A DNA stretch of 42,497 bases from Actinomycetota bacterium (GTDB lineage Bacteria; Actinomycetota; Acidimicrobiia; Acidimicrobiales; CADCSY01), in NCBI GenBank assembly GCA_016781135.1, contig JADDQY010000046.1:1-42497 (forward strand), written 5' to 3'. Position 1 is the first letter of the stretch; every line of letters begins with the position of its first letter. The notes beneath the pieces are model-generated. The model saw nothing but the letters and a program-made list of their open reading frames with translations, ran no database searches and was not told where the DNA came from. Positions 29,366 through 37,492 of this stretch are shown piece after piece. A program made the translations under genes and the position numbers.

Positions 29366-29887
29366 ATGAGGCTTGGCCCCTCCGGTCAGGGGAACGACAG
29401 CGCGATCGTCGGCCCAAGAGGCGACGACTGGGTGGCGCTGTCCGAGCACCCGTTGCCGTTGACCGAGGTGGCAACGTGGGTGGTCAGGCCCGACTGTGGG
29501 GCGTCGGTGATCTTCACCGGCACCGTCCGCGACCACGCCGAGGGCCGTCCCGGAGTCTGCGCCCTCGAGTACGAGGCCTACCGCGAGCAGGCCGAGCCCC
29601 GGCTGGCGGGCATCGCCGGTGAGGCCCGCCGACGCTGGCCCGACCTCGGTCGTGTCGCCCTGCTTCACCGGGTCGGACGGCTCGAGGTGGAGGTGGCCTC
29701 GGTGGTGGTGGCCGTGTCCGCACCCCACCGGGGCAACGCCTTCGAGGCTGCCCGCTTCTGCATCGACACCCTGAAGGCCACGGTCCCGATCTGGAAGAAG
29801 GAGACGTGGCAGGGGGGCGAGGCGTGGTCGTCGTGCACCGCCGACCTCCCCGGGGGCTCAGTGCACACGGTGGCGGCCCAGCGGTGA
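29366..29887 (+). CDS. moaE: Molybdopterin synthase catalytic subunit (MoaE)
   Basis: 173 residues. VIFTGTVRDHAEGRPGVCALEYEAYREQAEPRL and HRVGRLEVEVASVVVAVSAPHRGNAFEAARFCIDTLKATVPIWKKETW are the MoaE signatures; the two lysines in LKATVPIWKKE are the active-site region. It inserts sulphur into cyclic pyranopterin monophosphate with MoaD. Neither MoaD nor other molybdenum-cofactor genes are in the window. The first 25 residues are extra and polar. The stop overlaps the GTG of the small membrane gene. Confidence 0.95.
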   Translation: MRLGPSGQGNDSAIVGPRGDDWVALSEHPLPLTEVATWVVRPDCGASVIFTGTVRDHAEGRPGVCALEYEAYREQAEPRLAGIAGEARRRWPDLGRVALLHRVGRLEVEVASVVVAVSAPHRGNAFEAARFCIDTLKATVPIWKKETWQGGEAWSSCTADLPGGSVHTVAAQR

Positions 29888-30072
29888 GCGGACTGGTCTT
29901 TCTCCTGGCGGCGCTGGTGTTGAGCGTGGTGGGCTCGCTCGTGCTGTGGCTGCGCCACCGCCACCCCACCACGCTGGAGCAAGGCATCGACGACTTCACC
30001 CGGGAGATGCAGGCGTTGGCTCCCGAGCGCCGGCCTGGTCAGGGCCGGCGCCCCGACCAGCGGTACCGGTAG
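29884..30072 (+). CDS. Small membrane protein between moaE and mreB
   Basis: 62 residues: one N-terminal hydrophobic helix (LVFLLAALVLSVVGSLVLWL), then a basic/acidic cytoplasmic-like tail (TTLEQGIDDFTREMQALAPE) and a basic Arg-rich end. Starts with GTG overlapping the moaE TGA and ends six bases before mreB. Not recognised. The tail IDDFTREMQAL looks amphipathic. Its position suggests cotranscription with mreB and possible membrane tethering, but that is inference. Confidence 0.65.
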   Translation: MSGLVFLLAALVLSVVGSLVLWLRHRHPTTLEQGIDDFTREMQALAPERRPGQGRRPDQRYR

Positions 30073-30078
30073 CCGGCG

Positions 30079-31071
30079 ATGGCCCGGGACCTTGCCATCG
30101 ACCTGGGCACGGCCAACACCCTCGTCTACGCCAAGGGGCAGGGGATCGTGCTCAACGAGCCGTCGGTCATCGCCCTCAACGTCAAGACCGGCGACGTGTT
30201 GGCCATGGGACACGAAGCCTGGCAGATGATCGGTCGCACCCCTGGCTACATCCAGGCCGTGCGTCCGCTGCGCAAGGGCGCCATCACCGACTTCGACGTC
30301 ACCCAGCGGATGATCCGGCTGCTGTTGAACCGGGCCGGCGTGAGCCGCTTCAACAGGCCCCGGGTGGTCATCTGTGTCCCCTCGGCGATCACCGAGGTCG
30401 AGCGGCGCGCCGTCATCGAGGCGGCCCGCCGGGCCGGTGCGGCCGACGCCCAGCTCATCGGCCAGCCCATGGCGGCGGCGATCGGCGCCGGCCTGCCCGT
30501 CAACGAGCCGTTCGGCAACATGGTGGTCGACATCGGGGGCGGCACCTCCGAGACCGCTGTCATCTCCCTCGGGGGCATCGTGGCCCTGCGCGCCATCCGG
30601 CTCGGCTCGTTCGACCTCGACTACGCCATCCAGGCCTACGTGAAGCGGGAGTACGGCATCGCCGTGGGCGAGCGCACCGCCGAGGACATCAAGGTGACGA
30701 TCGGCTCGGCCTGGCCCACCAGGGACGAGGTCAAGGCCGAGGTGCGGGGCCGCGACCTCATGAGCGGACTGCCCAAGACCGTGATCCTGTCCCCCGGCGA
30801 GGTGAGGTCGTCGATCGAAGACCACATCAGCGCCGTCTGCGACTCCGTGGTGTCGTGCCTGGGCCAGGCCCCGCCCGAGCTGGCCCAGGACCTCATCAAC
30901 CACGGCATCCACCTGGTCGGTGGGGGTGGGATGCTGCGGGGTCTCGACCAACGCATCGCCGAGGAGACCAACGTCCCCGTCAGCTTGGTCGACGCCCCAC
31001 TCGAGTGCGTGGTGCTCGGCGCCGGCCGCTGCATCGAGGCCTACGATTCCCTCAAGACCATGTTCATGTGA
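30079..31071 (+). CDS. mreB: Rod-shape protein MreB (actin-like)
   Basis: 330 residues with the actin-fold motifs: phosphate 1 AIDLGTANTLVYAKGQG, the PSAITEVERRAVIEAARRAGA block, phosphate 2 VVDIGGGTSETAVISLGG, and adenosine motif HLVGGGGMLRGLDQRI. MreB polymers guide lateral wall synthesis in rods. No mreC, mreD, rodA or pbp2 follows in the window, unlike the usual cluster. It ends just before a strong hairpin. ATG start 6 bases after the small membrane gene. Alternative: an MreB-like (Mbl) paralogue; sequence alone does not separate these. Confidence 0.93.
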   Translation: MARDLAIDLGTANTLVYAKGQGIVLNEPSVIALNVKTGDVLAMGHEAWQMIGRTPGYIQAVRPLRKGAITDFDVTQRMIRLLLNRAGVSRFNRPRVVICVPSAITEVERRAVIEAARRAGAADAQLIGQPMAAAIGAGLPVNEPFGNMVVDIGGGTSETAVISLGGIVALRAIRLGSFDLDYAIQAYVKREYGIAVGERTAEDIKVTIGSAWPTRDEVKAEVRGRDLMSGLPKTVILSPGEVRSSIEDHISAVCDSVVSCLGQAPPELAQDLINHGIHLVGGGGMLRGLDQRIAEETNVPVSLVDAPLECVVLGAGRCIEAYDSLKTMFM

Positions 31072-31075
31072 TGTT

Positions 31076-31105
31076 CTCGCCGTCGAGCCCAAGGTCGACG
31101 GCGAG
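31076..31105 (+). terminator. Hairpin downstream of mreB
   Basis: CTCGCCGTCGA (31076-31086) and TCGACGGCGAG (31095-31105) form a perfect 11-bp stem with the loop GCCCAAGG. It starts five bases after the mreB stop. A second hairpin, GGCGGAG (31126-31132) with CTCCGCC (31141-31147), follows. No T-run. The 180 bases to 31251 otherwise hold nothing I can support. Confidence 0.7.
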
Positions 31106-31251
31106 CCGGTGGTGCTGCGGACGCCGGCGGAGCCTGCGTCCTCCGCCCTGACCACTCATCCGTCCCGATGCGCTCGCCCCGCCAGCCTGGCCCGCCTTCA
31201 CCGTAGGCGCAGCCGACGGCCCCGTCCCCGGCGTCTTCGGTTGGGCGACAT

Positions 31252-31842
31252 TCAGCCCAGCTGGTCCTCGGCCGCCTGGCGCACCTGCCAGTCACGGTCG
31301 CCCGCTGCCCGGGCCAGCGCGGCGTCGACCTCGGGGCCGCTGAAGGGGGCGAGGGCGATCACCGCCCGGCGACGCACTGTCGCCCGGTCGCCGGTGGCGG
31401 CCAGCACGGCAGGCAGGCCAGCGTGGTCACCGATGGCGCCGAGGGCAGCCACCGCCGCCTCCCGGCACAGCGGGTTGCGGTGGGACCCGACGACCTCGAC
31501 CAGAGCCTCGACCACGGCCGGCTCCGCCGCCTCCCGCTCGCCACAGGCCCAGGCGGCCTGCTCGACCACCGAGTCGTCGCCGTCGGCGAGCAGGGCGAGC
31601 AGCGACACCTCGGGATGCCCGACGGCGACCGCGACGGCCCGGCGGCGTACCACCGGGGACGGGTCGGCCAGCGCCTGGTGCAGGCGAGCCGAGGTGAGCA
31701 CGCCGAGACGGGCGAGGGCGCCGAGGGCGGTCGCTCGGGTGGCTGGCTCGGGGTGGTCGAGGAGCTCGGCGGCGGCGTGGACGTCGCCCTCGTGGCCGGC
31801 GATGGCGGCGATGCGTCGAGACGAAGGTGCGGGCCCGGTCAT
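31252..31842 (-). CDS. HEAT-repeat protein
   Basis: 196 residues made of about five to six helical repeats such as AAELLDHPEPATRATALGAL, PSPVVRRRAVAVAVGHPEV, DDSVVEQAAWACGE, NPLCREAAVAALGAIG and RDWQVRQAAEDQLG. HEAT repeats serve as protein-binding surfaces; the partner is unknown. ATG overlaps the TGA of the upstream proline-rich membrane protein (ATGA), so they are coupled. It converges with mreB across the hairpins. Confidence 0.82.
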   Translation of the reverse strand: MTGPAPSSRRIAAIAGHEGDVHAAAELLDHPEPATRATALGALARLGVLTSARLHQALADPSPVVRRRAVAVAVGHPEVSLLALLADGDDSVVEQAAWACGEREAAEPAVVEALVEVVGSHRNPLCREAAVAALGAIGDHAGLPAVLAATGDRATVRRRAVIALAPFSGPEVDAALARAAGDRDWQVRQAAEDQLG

Positions 31843-32339
31843 CTCAGCGCGGCTCGCAACGCCACTGCGGACAAGGCGAGCACGACCACCACCGCGAAGG
31901 CCAACAGGCCCCCCACGGTGGTGAGCAGCGCCACCAGCAAGGCCGCGGAGCGCACCCGGCTGGCCTCCGGGACCTCGTTGGCCGCCCCCCACCCCGAGGA
32001 GGAAACGCCGGGCGGCGATCGGATGGGCGGTGACGGATCCGGGGGAGGCGGCTCCGGTGCCGGCTCGGCCGAGGGCGGCCCGGCGGCGACGCCAGGCAAA
32101 GGAGCAGGGCCGAGCGAGGGCGAGCGCTCCTGCACCCCCGGCACCTCGTGGCGCACGGGTTCGATCCCGTCAGGGGGGAGCTCGGGGCCCTCGGTCGAGC
32201 GCGGCGCCGGCTCGACCCGAGGCTCGCGCCGTGGCGGCGCCCGCAGCGTGGCACGCTGGGGGGCGTCGGAGAGGACGATGTGCAGCACCGCGGCTCCCGA
32301 GAAGACGACCACGACGAGGCAGACGACCAGCGTGAACAC
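31839..32339 (-). CDS. Proline-rich membrane protein with two helices
   Basis: 166 residues. Starts with GTG at 32339 and enters a membrane helix at once (VFTLVVCLVVVVFSGAAVLHIVL), then has about 90 residues rich in Pro, Arg and Ser, then a second helix (SAALLVALLTTVGGLLAFAVVVVLALSAV) and a short end. The middle could be extracellular or cytoplasmic; if both ends are inside, the proline-rich part is outside. Not recognised. Initiation upstream of 32339 would overlap the divergent protease. A TACGCT lies ten bases before the start on this strand. Its TGA overlaps the HEAT gene start. Confidence 0.65.
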   Translation of the reverse strand: MFTLVVCLVVVVFSGAAVLHIVLSDAPQRATLRAPPRREPRVEPAPRSTEGPELPPDGIEPVRHEVPGVQERSPSLGPAPLPGVAAGPPSAEPAPEPPPPDPSPPIRSPPGVSSSGWGAANEVPEASRVRSAALLVALLTTVGGLLAFAVVVVLALSAVALRAALR

Positions 32340-32340
32340 C

Positions 32341-33435
32341 GTGGAATCGAGCGTACCGGGGCGGGCCGAGGCACCCCCTGCGACGCCTTCCCGCCGCTTC
32401 GCCCGAGGCCGGCGGTGGGGGCCGATCACGCTGGCCGTGGCGGTGACGGCGTTGCTCACCGTGGGGGCCCTGGTGGTGCCGTTGCCGTTCGTCGCCATCT
32501 CCCCGGGCTCGGTGATCGACGTGGGCGACCTCGTCGAGAGCACCGAACAGCCACCGGGGGACGTCGGCGGCGGGTTCTACCTGACCACGGTCAGGCTCAC
32601 CCCGGTGACGACGGTCGAGGCGGTCCGGGCCTGGCTGCGGCCCGACATCGACGTGGTCGACGCCCGGCGGTTCGGGCCGAGCGATCTCAGCCCCGACGAG
32701 CTGCTCCAGCTCAACCTCGACCAAATGGACGCCTCCAAGCGCCAGGCCCTGGCCGTGGCCCTCGAGGAGCTGGGCTACGACGCCGTGTCCGGAGACGGGG
32801 CCGAGGTCGTCGACGTGGTCTCGGGGGCACCCGCCGACGGCCTCCTCGTCGCCGGCGATCTCATCGTCGGCCTCGAGGGCACCGGCGTCACCTCCCACCA
32901 CGACGTGCTTCGACTCCTGGCCGGGCAACCGCCGCACCACCGCATCGAGCTCGACGTCGAGGGGGCCGGCGGCGGGGACCGGCGCTCGGTCGCCCTCACC
33001 CTTGCCCCCGGTGCTGAGGATCCCGGGCAGGGGCAGCTGGGAGCCCTGCTTCGCACCCGTGCACCACGCTTCGACCTCCCCGTCGACGTCGACATCGCCA
33101 CCGACCGCATCGGTGGTCCCTCGGCCGGTCTGGCGTTCGCCCTGGAGGTTCTCGACGTGCTCTCCGAGGGTGACCTGTCCGGAGGTCGGCAGGTGGCGGC
33201 GACCGGGACCATCGAGCTCGACGGCTCCGTCGGCCAGGTGGGAGGGGTGAGCCAGAAGGCCGTCGCCGTCGAACACGAAGGTCTCGACTTGTTTCTCGTA
33301 CCTCGGGCTGAGCTGCCCCAGGCCACTCGCATGGTGGGCGACGAGGTGCGGGTCGAGCCCGTCGACACGGTCGCCGACGCCCTGCGCATCCTCACCGCCG
33401 GGGGCGCTTCTGGCCTGGTCCGGACGCCATGGTGA
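32341..33435 (+). CDS. YlbL-like PDZ and Lon-type (S16) protease, membrane anchored
   Basis: 364 residues from GTG 32341. One membrane helix (about residues 26-45, ITLAVAVTALLTVGALVVPL), a linker, a PDZ domain (about 140-215, VVSGAPADGLLVAGDLIVGLEG), and a Lon proteolytic domain with catalytic Ser261 in RIGGPSAGLAFAL and Lys306 in VSQKAVAVE; 45 residues apart, close to Lon. This matches the YlbL family, exported proteases of Gram-positive bacteria. GTGs at 32332 and 32341 and an ATG at 32278 are all in frame; I chose 32341 because CAGCGT ends seven bases before it. The start almost abuts the divergent gene start at 32339. It ends 82 bases before the kinase gene. Confidence 0.88.
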   Translation: MESSVPGRAEAPPATPSRRFARGRRWGPITLAVAVTALLTVGALVVPLPFVAISPGSVIDVGDLVESTEQPPGDVGGGFYLTTVRLTPVTTVEAVRAWLRPDIDVVDARRFGPSDLSPDELLQLNLDQMDASKRQALAVALEELGYDAVSGDGAEVVDVVSGAPADGLLVAGDLIVGLEGTGVTSHHDVLRLLAGQPPHHRIELDVEGAGGGDRRSVALTLAPGAEDPGQGQLGALLRTRAPRFDLPVDVDIATDRIGGPSAGLAFALEVLDVLSEGDLSGGRQVAATGTIELDGSVGQVGGVSQKAVAVEHEGLDLFLVPRAELPQATRMVGDEVRVEPVDTVADALRILTAGGASGLVRTPW

Positions 33436-33517
33436 AGATTTCCCTTCAGTTTGGGCCGGCAGGTGCCGATGAGAAGGGGGATGTCCGCACCCCGCGATCG
33501 CCGATGAGGGATCGACG

Positions 33518-36184
33518 ATGAGCACCTCCTCGGCCCTGCTGGCGTTCGCCGCCGAGTTCGTGCTCTTCCTCGCCGCGGTTGCCGGCGTGGGCGTGGTCGT
33601 TCGCGCCCAGCTGCTCACCCGGGAGCGTCAGGGCCAGACCCTGTTGGCGCTCGGGTTCTCCGGCCTCGGGCTGGCGTCGTTCCTGCACGGGTCGCTGTTG
33701 GAACCCGACGGCGCCAGCGCCGTGGTGGTGGTGCCGCGTCTGGCCGGCCTGGCGCTGGTCCTCGCCGGCTCCCTCCGGGCGAGCGACATCGCCCCCCGCC
33801 GTCAGCTGTGGCTCGGGCTCGGCCTGCTGGCCCTCGCCGAGGCCATCACGATCTCCAGCCCCTTCACCCAGCCCGGCTCTCTCGCCGACGCCGCCCGGAT
33901 CCTCGGTGCGCTCGGCCTGGGCTCAGCCCTGTTCACCCTCAGCCAGCGGTCGATCTCGGCTCGGGTGGCAGCCAGCGCGACGGGGACCATCCTGCTCGTC
34001 GTGTTGGCGGTGTCGGTGGCCCTGTCGGCCGTGGTCGTGGCCAACGTGGAGGACGAGGCGTTGCGACGCATAGGTGACAGCGCCCAGGCGGAGGCGGCCG
34101 CCATGGAGCGCGCCGCCGCCGACGCCGTGGTCAGCGCCAAGCTGGCGGCCCTGGTGTTCAGCTCCTCCCGGCAGAACGAGGACACCGCCCGCCTCCTCAC
34201 CCTGGCCGACGACCCCGATTCGGCCGTGGGTGCCATCGCCGCCAACGAGCTCCGCAGCCAGCTCGGCACCATCGCCGAGAACCTGGTGTTCCAGGGCGAC
34301 ATCCTCGCCTACGTCAACGCCCAAGGCGTCGTGGTGGGAGGCGCAGGGGTGGACCGGCCCAGCCTGCGGGTCGACATCTCCAGCGCCCGGGTCGTGCGGG
34401 AGACGCTGGCCGACCAGCAGGGCGACCGCGGGGCGCCGGCGGTGCTGGCGGGTGAGGCGTTGGCCGCGGCGGCATCGCCGGTCACGGTGAACGCCCGGGG
34501 CCAGTCGATCTTCGTCGGGGTCATCTTCGCCGCCGAGCGCTTCGACGCCAGCTACCTCATCCAGCGCAAGGACGCCGACCCCAACTTGAGCCTCGCCCTG
34601 GTGGGCCGCGACGGCCTGCTCGCCCGCGCCGGTCCGCCGCCACCCCGGGCGACGCTCGTCGCCGCCGCCAACGAGGTGCTCGACGGCGCCGACCCCACCA
34701 ACAAGGTGGTCGACGACCTGTTCGTGTCCGCCCATCCGGTCAGCGCCGGAGGCGAACCCGTCTTCGCCGTGGTGGTGTCGGCCCCCACCACCCTGGTCGC
34801 CCAGACCCGCCAGTCGCTGTTCCGGACGCTGTTCCTCGTGGCCCTCGGGGCCGCCTTGGTCGCCCTGGTGCTGGCCACCGTGGTCGGCGAACGCATCGGC
34901 GCCGGCTTGCGCCGCCTCACCACCACCGCCGAGGAGATCCGGGCCGGGCGCCTCGATGCTCGCGCCCAGCTCGACCATCGCGACGAGCTCGGTGCCCTGG
35001 GCGACGCCTTCGACTCGATGGCGGTGGCGCTCGGGACCATGACCGGTGAACTGCGCGAGGCCGCCGTCGACGAAGCCCGCCTGCGGAGTCGCCTGGAAGC
35101 CGTGGTCGCGGGCATGGGTGAGGCGTTGATGGCGGTCGACGCCACCGGGTTGGTGACCGACTTCAACGCCGCCGCCGAGGAGCTGTTCGACCTTCCCGCC
35201 GCCAAGGTGTGCGGTGGCTCGGTCTCGGTGCTGTCGCTGTGGGGAGCCCAGGGCGACGACCTGACCGCCCGCATCGCCCAGCCCCGCCTCGATCCCTGGA
35301 GCACCACCGGGATGGTGCAGCGCAGCGACGGCGCCAAGGTGCCGGTGGCGGTGTCGTGCGGCGCGGTCAGGGGAGCGGCAGGAGAGATCGCCGGCGCCGT
35401 GGTGGTGCTGCGCGACCTGCGCCCCGAGCGGGAGATCGAGCGAATGAAGACCGAGTTCCTGGCCAACATCAGCCACGAATGGAAGACCCCCCTCACCCCC
35501 ATCAAGGCCTACGCCGCCATGCTGTCGAGCCGTACGTTTCCCGAGGAGCGGACCCGCGAGTTCGCCTCGGAGATCCTGTTGGGCGCCGGCCAGCTCGAGC
35601 GGGTGATCACCAGGCTGGTCAACTTCGCCACCGTCGCGGCCGGTCGCCTTGAGCTGCGCACCGAGGTCGTCCCCGTCGACGACGTCCTCCAGGCCGCCGA
35701 GGAGCGTTGGAGGGATCGCATCGGTGATCGCCACACCCTGATCCGCGGCGCCGGAGCACCCACCTGCCACGTCCAGGGCGACCGGCGCTACCTCGACCAG
35801 ATGATCGACGAGCTGATCGACAACGCCGTGAAGTACTCCCCCGCCGGCGGCGACATCGTGCTGTCGGCCCAGCCGGGCGCGTCGACCACCAGCGGGTCCT
35901 CCCCGTTGGTCGAGCTGTCGGTGAGCGACGGAGGCGTCGGCATCCTCCCCGAGCGACTCGACACGATCTTCGGCGAGTTCTCCCAGGGCGACGGTTCCGC
36001 CACCCGCCAGTTCGGCGGCCTCGGCCTCGGCCTGGCCCTCGTCCGCCACATCTCCGAAGCTCACGGCGGGGCATTGGTGTGCCGGTCGCAGCCTGGCGTC
36101 GGGTCCACCTTCACCCTGGTGCTCCCCGCCGGCCGCAGCGGCCTCGTTCCCTGCAACGGTCGCTCCGCCCGGATCGCCCGGTGA
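33518..36184 (+). CDS. Large membrane sensor histidine kinase
   Basis: 888 residues. About six N-terminal helices (to about residue 175), an extracytoplasmic sensor region (about 180-430), another helix (about 433-455), HAMP (456-508), a PAS domain (about 520-640, MGEALMAVDATGLVTDFNAAAEELFDLP), the phosphoacceptor H box FLANISHEWKTPLTPIKAY with His653, and the ATPase domain (N box DELIDNAVKYSPAGGDI, G1 SDGGVGILPERLDTIFGEF, G2 GGLGLGLALVRHISEAHGG). The Trp after HE replaces the more common Leu or Phe. No response regulator gene is adjacent. GAGGGA lies six bases before the ATG. The stop overlaps the GTG of the FecR-like gene. Ligand unknown. Confidence 0.93.
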   Translation: MSTSSALLAFAAEFVLFLAAVAGVGVVVRAQLLTRERQGQTLLALGFSGLGLASFLHGSLLEPDGASAVVVVPRLAGLALVLAGSLRASDIAPRRQLWLGLGLLALAEAITISSPFTQPGSLADAARILGALGLGSALFTLSQRSISARVAASATGTILLVVLAVSVALSAVVVANVEDEALRRIGDSAQAEAAAMERAAADAVVSAKLAALVFSSSRQNEDTARLLTLADDPDSAVGAIAANELRSQLGTIAENLVFQGDILAYVNAQGVVVGGAGVDRPSLRVDISSARVVRETLADQQGDRGAPAVLAGEALAAAASPVTVNARGQSIFVGVIFAAERFDASYLIQRKDADPNLSLALVGRDGLLARAGPPPPRATLVAAANEVLDGADPTNKVVDDLFVSAHPVSAGGEPVFAVVVSAPTTLVAQTRQSLFRTLFLVALGAALVALVLATVVGERIGAGLRRLTTTAEEIRAGRLDARAQLDHRDELGALGDAFDSMAVALGTMTGELREAAVDEARLRSRLEAVVAGMGEALMAVDATGLVTDFNAAAEELFDLPAAKVCGGSVSVLSLWGAQGDDLTARIAQPRLDPWSTTGMVQRSDGAKVPVAVSCGAVRGAAGEIAGAVVVLRDLRPEREIERMKTEFLANISHEWKTPLTPIKAYAAMLSSRTFPEERTREFASEILLGAGQLERVITRLVNFATVAAGRLELRTEVVPVDDVLQAAEERWRDRIGDRHTLIRGAGAPTCHVQGDRRYLDQMIDELIDNAVKYSPAGGDIVLSAQPGASTTSGSSPLVELSVSDGGVGILPERLDTIFGEFSQGDGSATRQFGGLGLGLALVRHISEAHGGALVCRSQPGVGSTFTLVLPAGRSGLVPCNGRSARIAR

Positions 36185-37449
36185 TCCCGCTGGCGAGGTC
36201 ACTGGCGGTGCGGGTGCTGGCCGTGGTCAACGTGGTCGTGCTCGTCTGCGGCGTCAGCTTGGCCGGCGCCGAGCGGATCGAGGGCCCTCGACCGCGACCG
36301 CAGGCGGCGAGGCTAGCGCTGGAGGGCCTGGGGCGCATCAGTGGGCTCGACGGGCGGCGGATGGTCAGCGGTGGCGACCACGTCCTCCGAGCGGGTGACG
36401 TCATCGACGTGGTCGACGGTGAGGCGGTGGTGAGGATGGTCGAGGGCGGTTCTGTCGAGCTGTGGAGCGGCGGTGACGCCAGCGGGTCACGCCTGGCCCT
36501 CACCGAGGTTCCCACGCTCCTGGCCGGTGATGCCCTGGTGGTCGCCCCAGCCAACCGGTCGCTGGCGATCGATGCCGGCGGAGCCCGCCTGCGCCTCGTG
36601 GATGGCGCCGGGCGAGTCTCCCGTTCCACCGGGGCGTCGTTCGTGGTCTACGAGGGGGCGGCCACGCTGTCGTCGGGCGGGCGCGAGCTTCGGGGAGGCC
36701 TGCCGGCATTGCGCCAGGTCGTCGTGCCCGCCCCCGGCAAGCTGCCGTTGCGCGCCAGCCCCCTCAACTTCGGGTCGGTGCCCCATCCGTGGGACCGGCG
36801 CTTCCTCGGCGACGTCATCGATCTGCAGGCGGCGCTCAAGGGTCGCTCGATCGGCTTCACCGCGTCGCTGCGCGATGATGTCTCCCCCGAGGTCTCCTTC
36901 TTCCAGACGATCCTCCCCGGGTTGGTGCACGAGCCGGCGTTCGACCAGGCGCTGCTCGACGAGCAGCAACGGCCGGTCGGCGAGACCCTGGTCGGTGCGG
37001 CCGTGGCCCTGGTGGGCGAGGGGGATGGGTTCGGCCATCGTTGGCGGGAAGTCTTCCGGTTGCGGGAGGCAGGAGCTGGCTGGGGGGTGGTGGCCGTCGA
37101 CCTGAGCGCACGGCGCGCCGAGCTGATGAGCGCGCTCGACGAAGCGGTGAACCGGTCGCCGTTGATCTTCAGCGGTCCGCCGGCCAACCCGACCTTCCCG
37201 ACCTTCCCGCCCCTCCTGACCCCGTCGCAGCCGCGTCGAACCCAGCCTGCGCCACCCCCGGTGCCTGCGCCCCGCCTGGTCCGCCCCGCTCCGCTGGCGC
37301 CCCCGTCGCCACCTCCACCTCCGCCGGTCGTGGTCCCGGCGCCCCCCGCCGAGCCCGAGTCCGTGCTCGAACCGGTGGCCGATCCGCTGGTCAACCTGCT
37401 CGACGGCGTACTCGAAGGCCTCGACGACCTCACCGGCGGATTGATCTGA
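36181..37449 (+). CDS. Exported FecR-like protein with proline-rich tail
   Basis: 422 residues. A hydrophobic N-terminus (ARSLAVRVLAVVNVVVLVCG) fits a signal peptide or anchor. Residues about 58-170 show the FecR-type strand pattern: HVLRAGDVIDVVDGEAVVRM, GGSVELWSGG, ARLRLVDGAG, GASFVVYEGAATLSSGG. Then an unrecognised middle domain (about 195-320) and a Pro-rich tail (about 335-395), followed by an amphipathic end (LVNLLDGVLEGLDDLTGGLI). In Gram-negative systems FecR is a sigma-regulating protein; here the domain more likely binds something in the envelope. GTG start overlapping the kinase stop suggests they act together, perhaps as ligand presenter for the sensor (inference). Confidence 0.7.
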   Translation: MIPLARSLAVRVLAVVNVVVLVCGVSLAGAERIEGPRPRPQAARLALEGLGRISGLDGRRMVSGGDHVLRAGDVIDVVDGEAVVRMVEGGSVELWSGGDASGSRLALTEVPTLLAGDALVVAPANRSLAIDAGGARLRLVDGAGRVSRSTGASFVVYEGAATLSSGGRELRGGLPALRQVVVPAPGKLPLRASPLNFGSVPHPWDRRFLGDVIDLQAALKGRSIGFTASLRDDVSPEVSFFQTILPGLVHEPAFDQALLDEQQRPVGETLVGAAVALVGEGDGFGHRWREVFRLREAGAGWGVVAVDLSARRAELMSALDEAVNRSPLIFSGPPANPTFPTFPPLLTPSQPRRTQPAPPPVPAPRLVRPAPLAPPSPPPPPPVVVPAPPAEPESVLEPVADPLVNLLDGVLEGLDDLTGGLI

Positions 37450-37479
37450 CCCATCCGCGAACCCGAACAGTCCCGGCCC

Positions 37480-37485
37480 TACCAT
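37480..37485 (+). promoter_or_regulatory. Possible -10 element (TACCAT) for a leaderless divIVA-like gene
   Basis: TACCAT fits TANNNT and ends seven bases before the GTG at 37493. No ribosome-binding site between. The gap after the FecR-like gene is 43 bases. Tentative. Confidence 0.45.
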
Positions 37486-37492
37486 CGTTGGC

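Noticed and set aside
33923..36202. Minus-strand open frame of about 760 codons opposite the sensor kinase
   Set aside because: Antisense shadow: low complexity, no motif, and the kinase on the other strand has all expected boxes.
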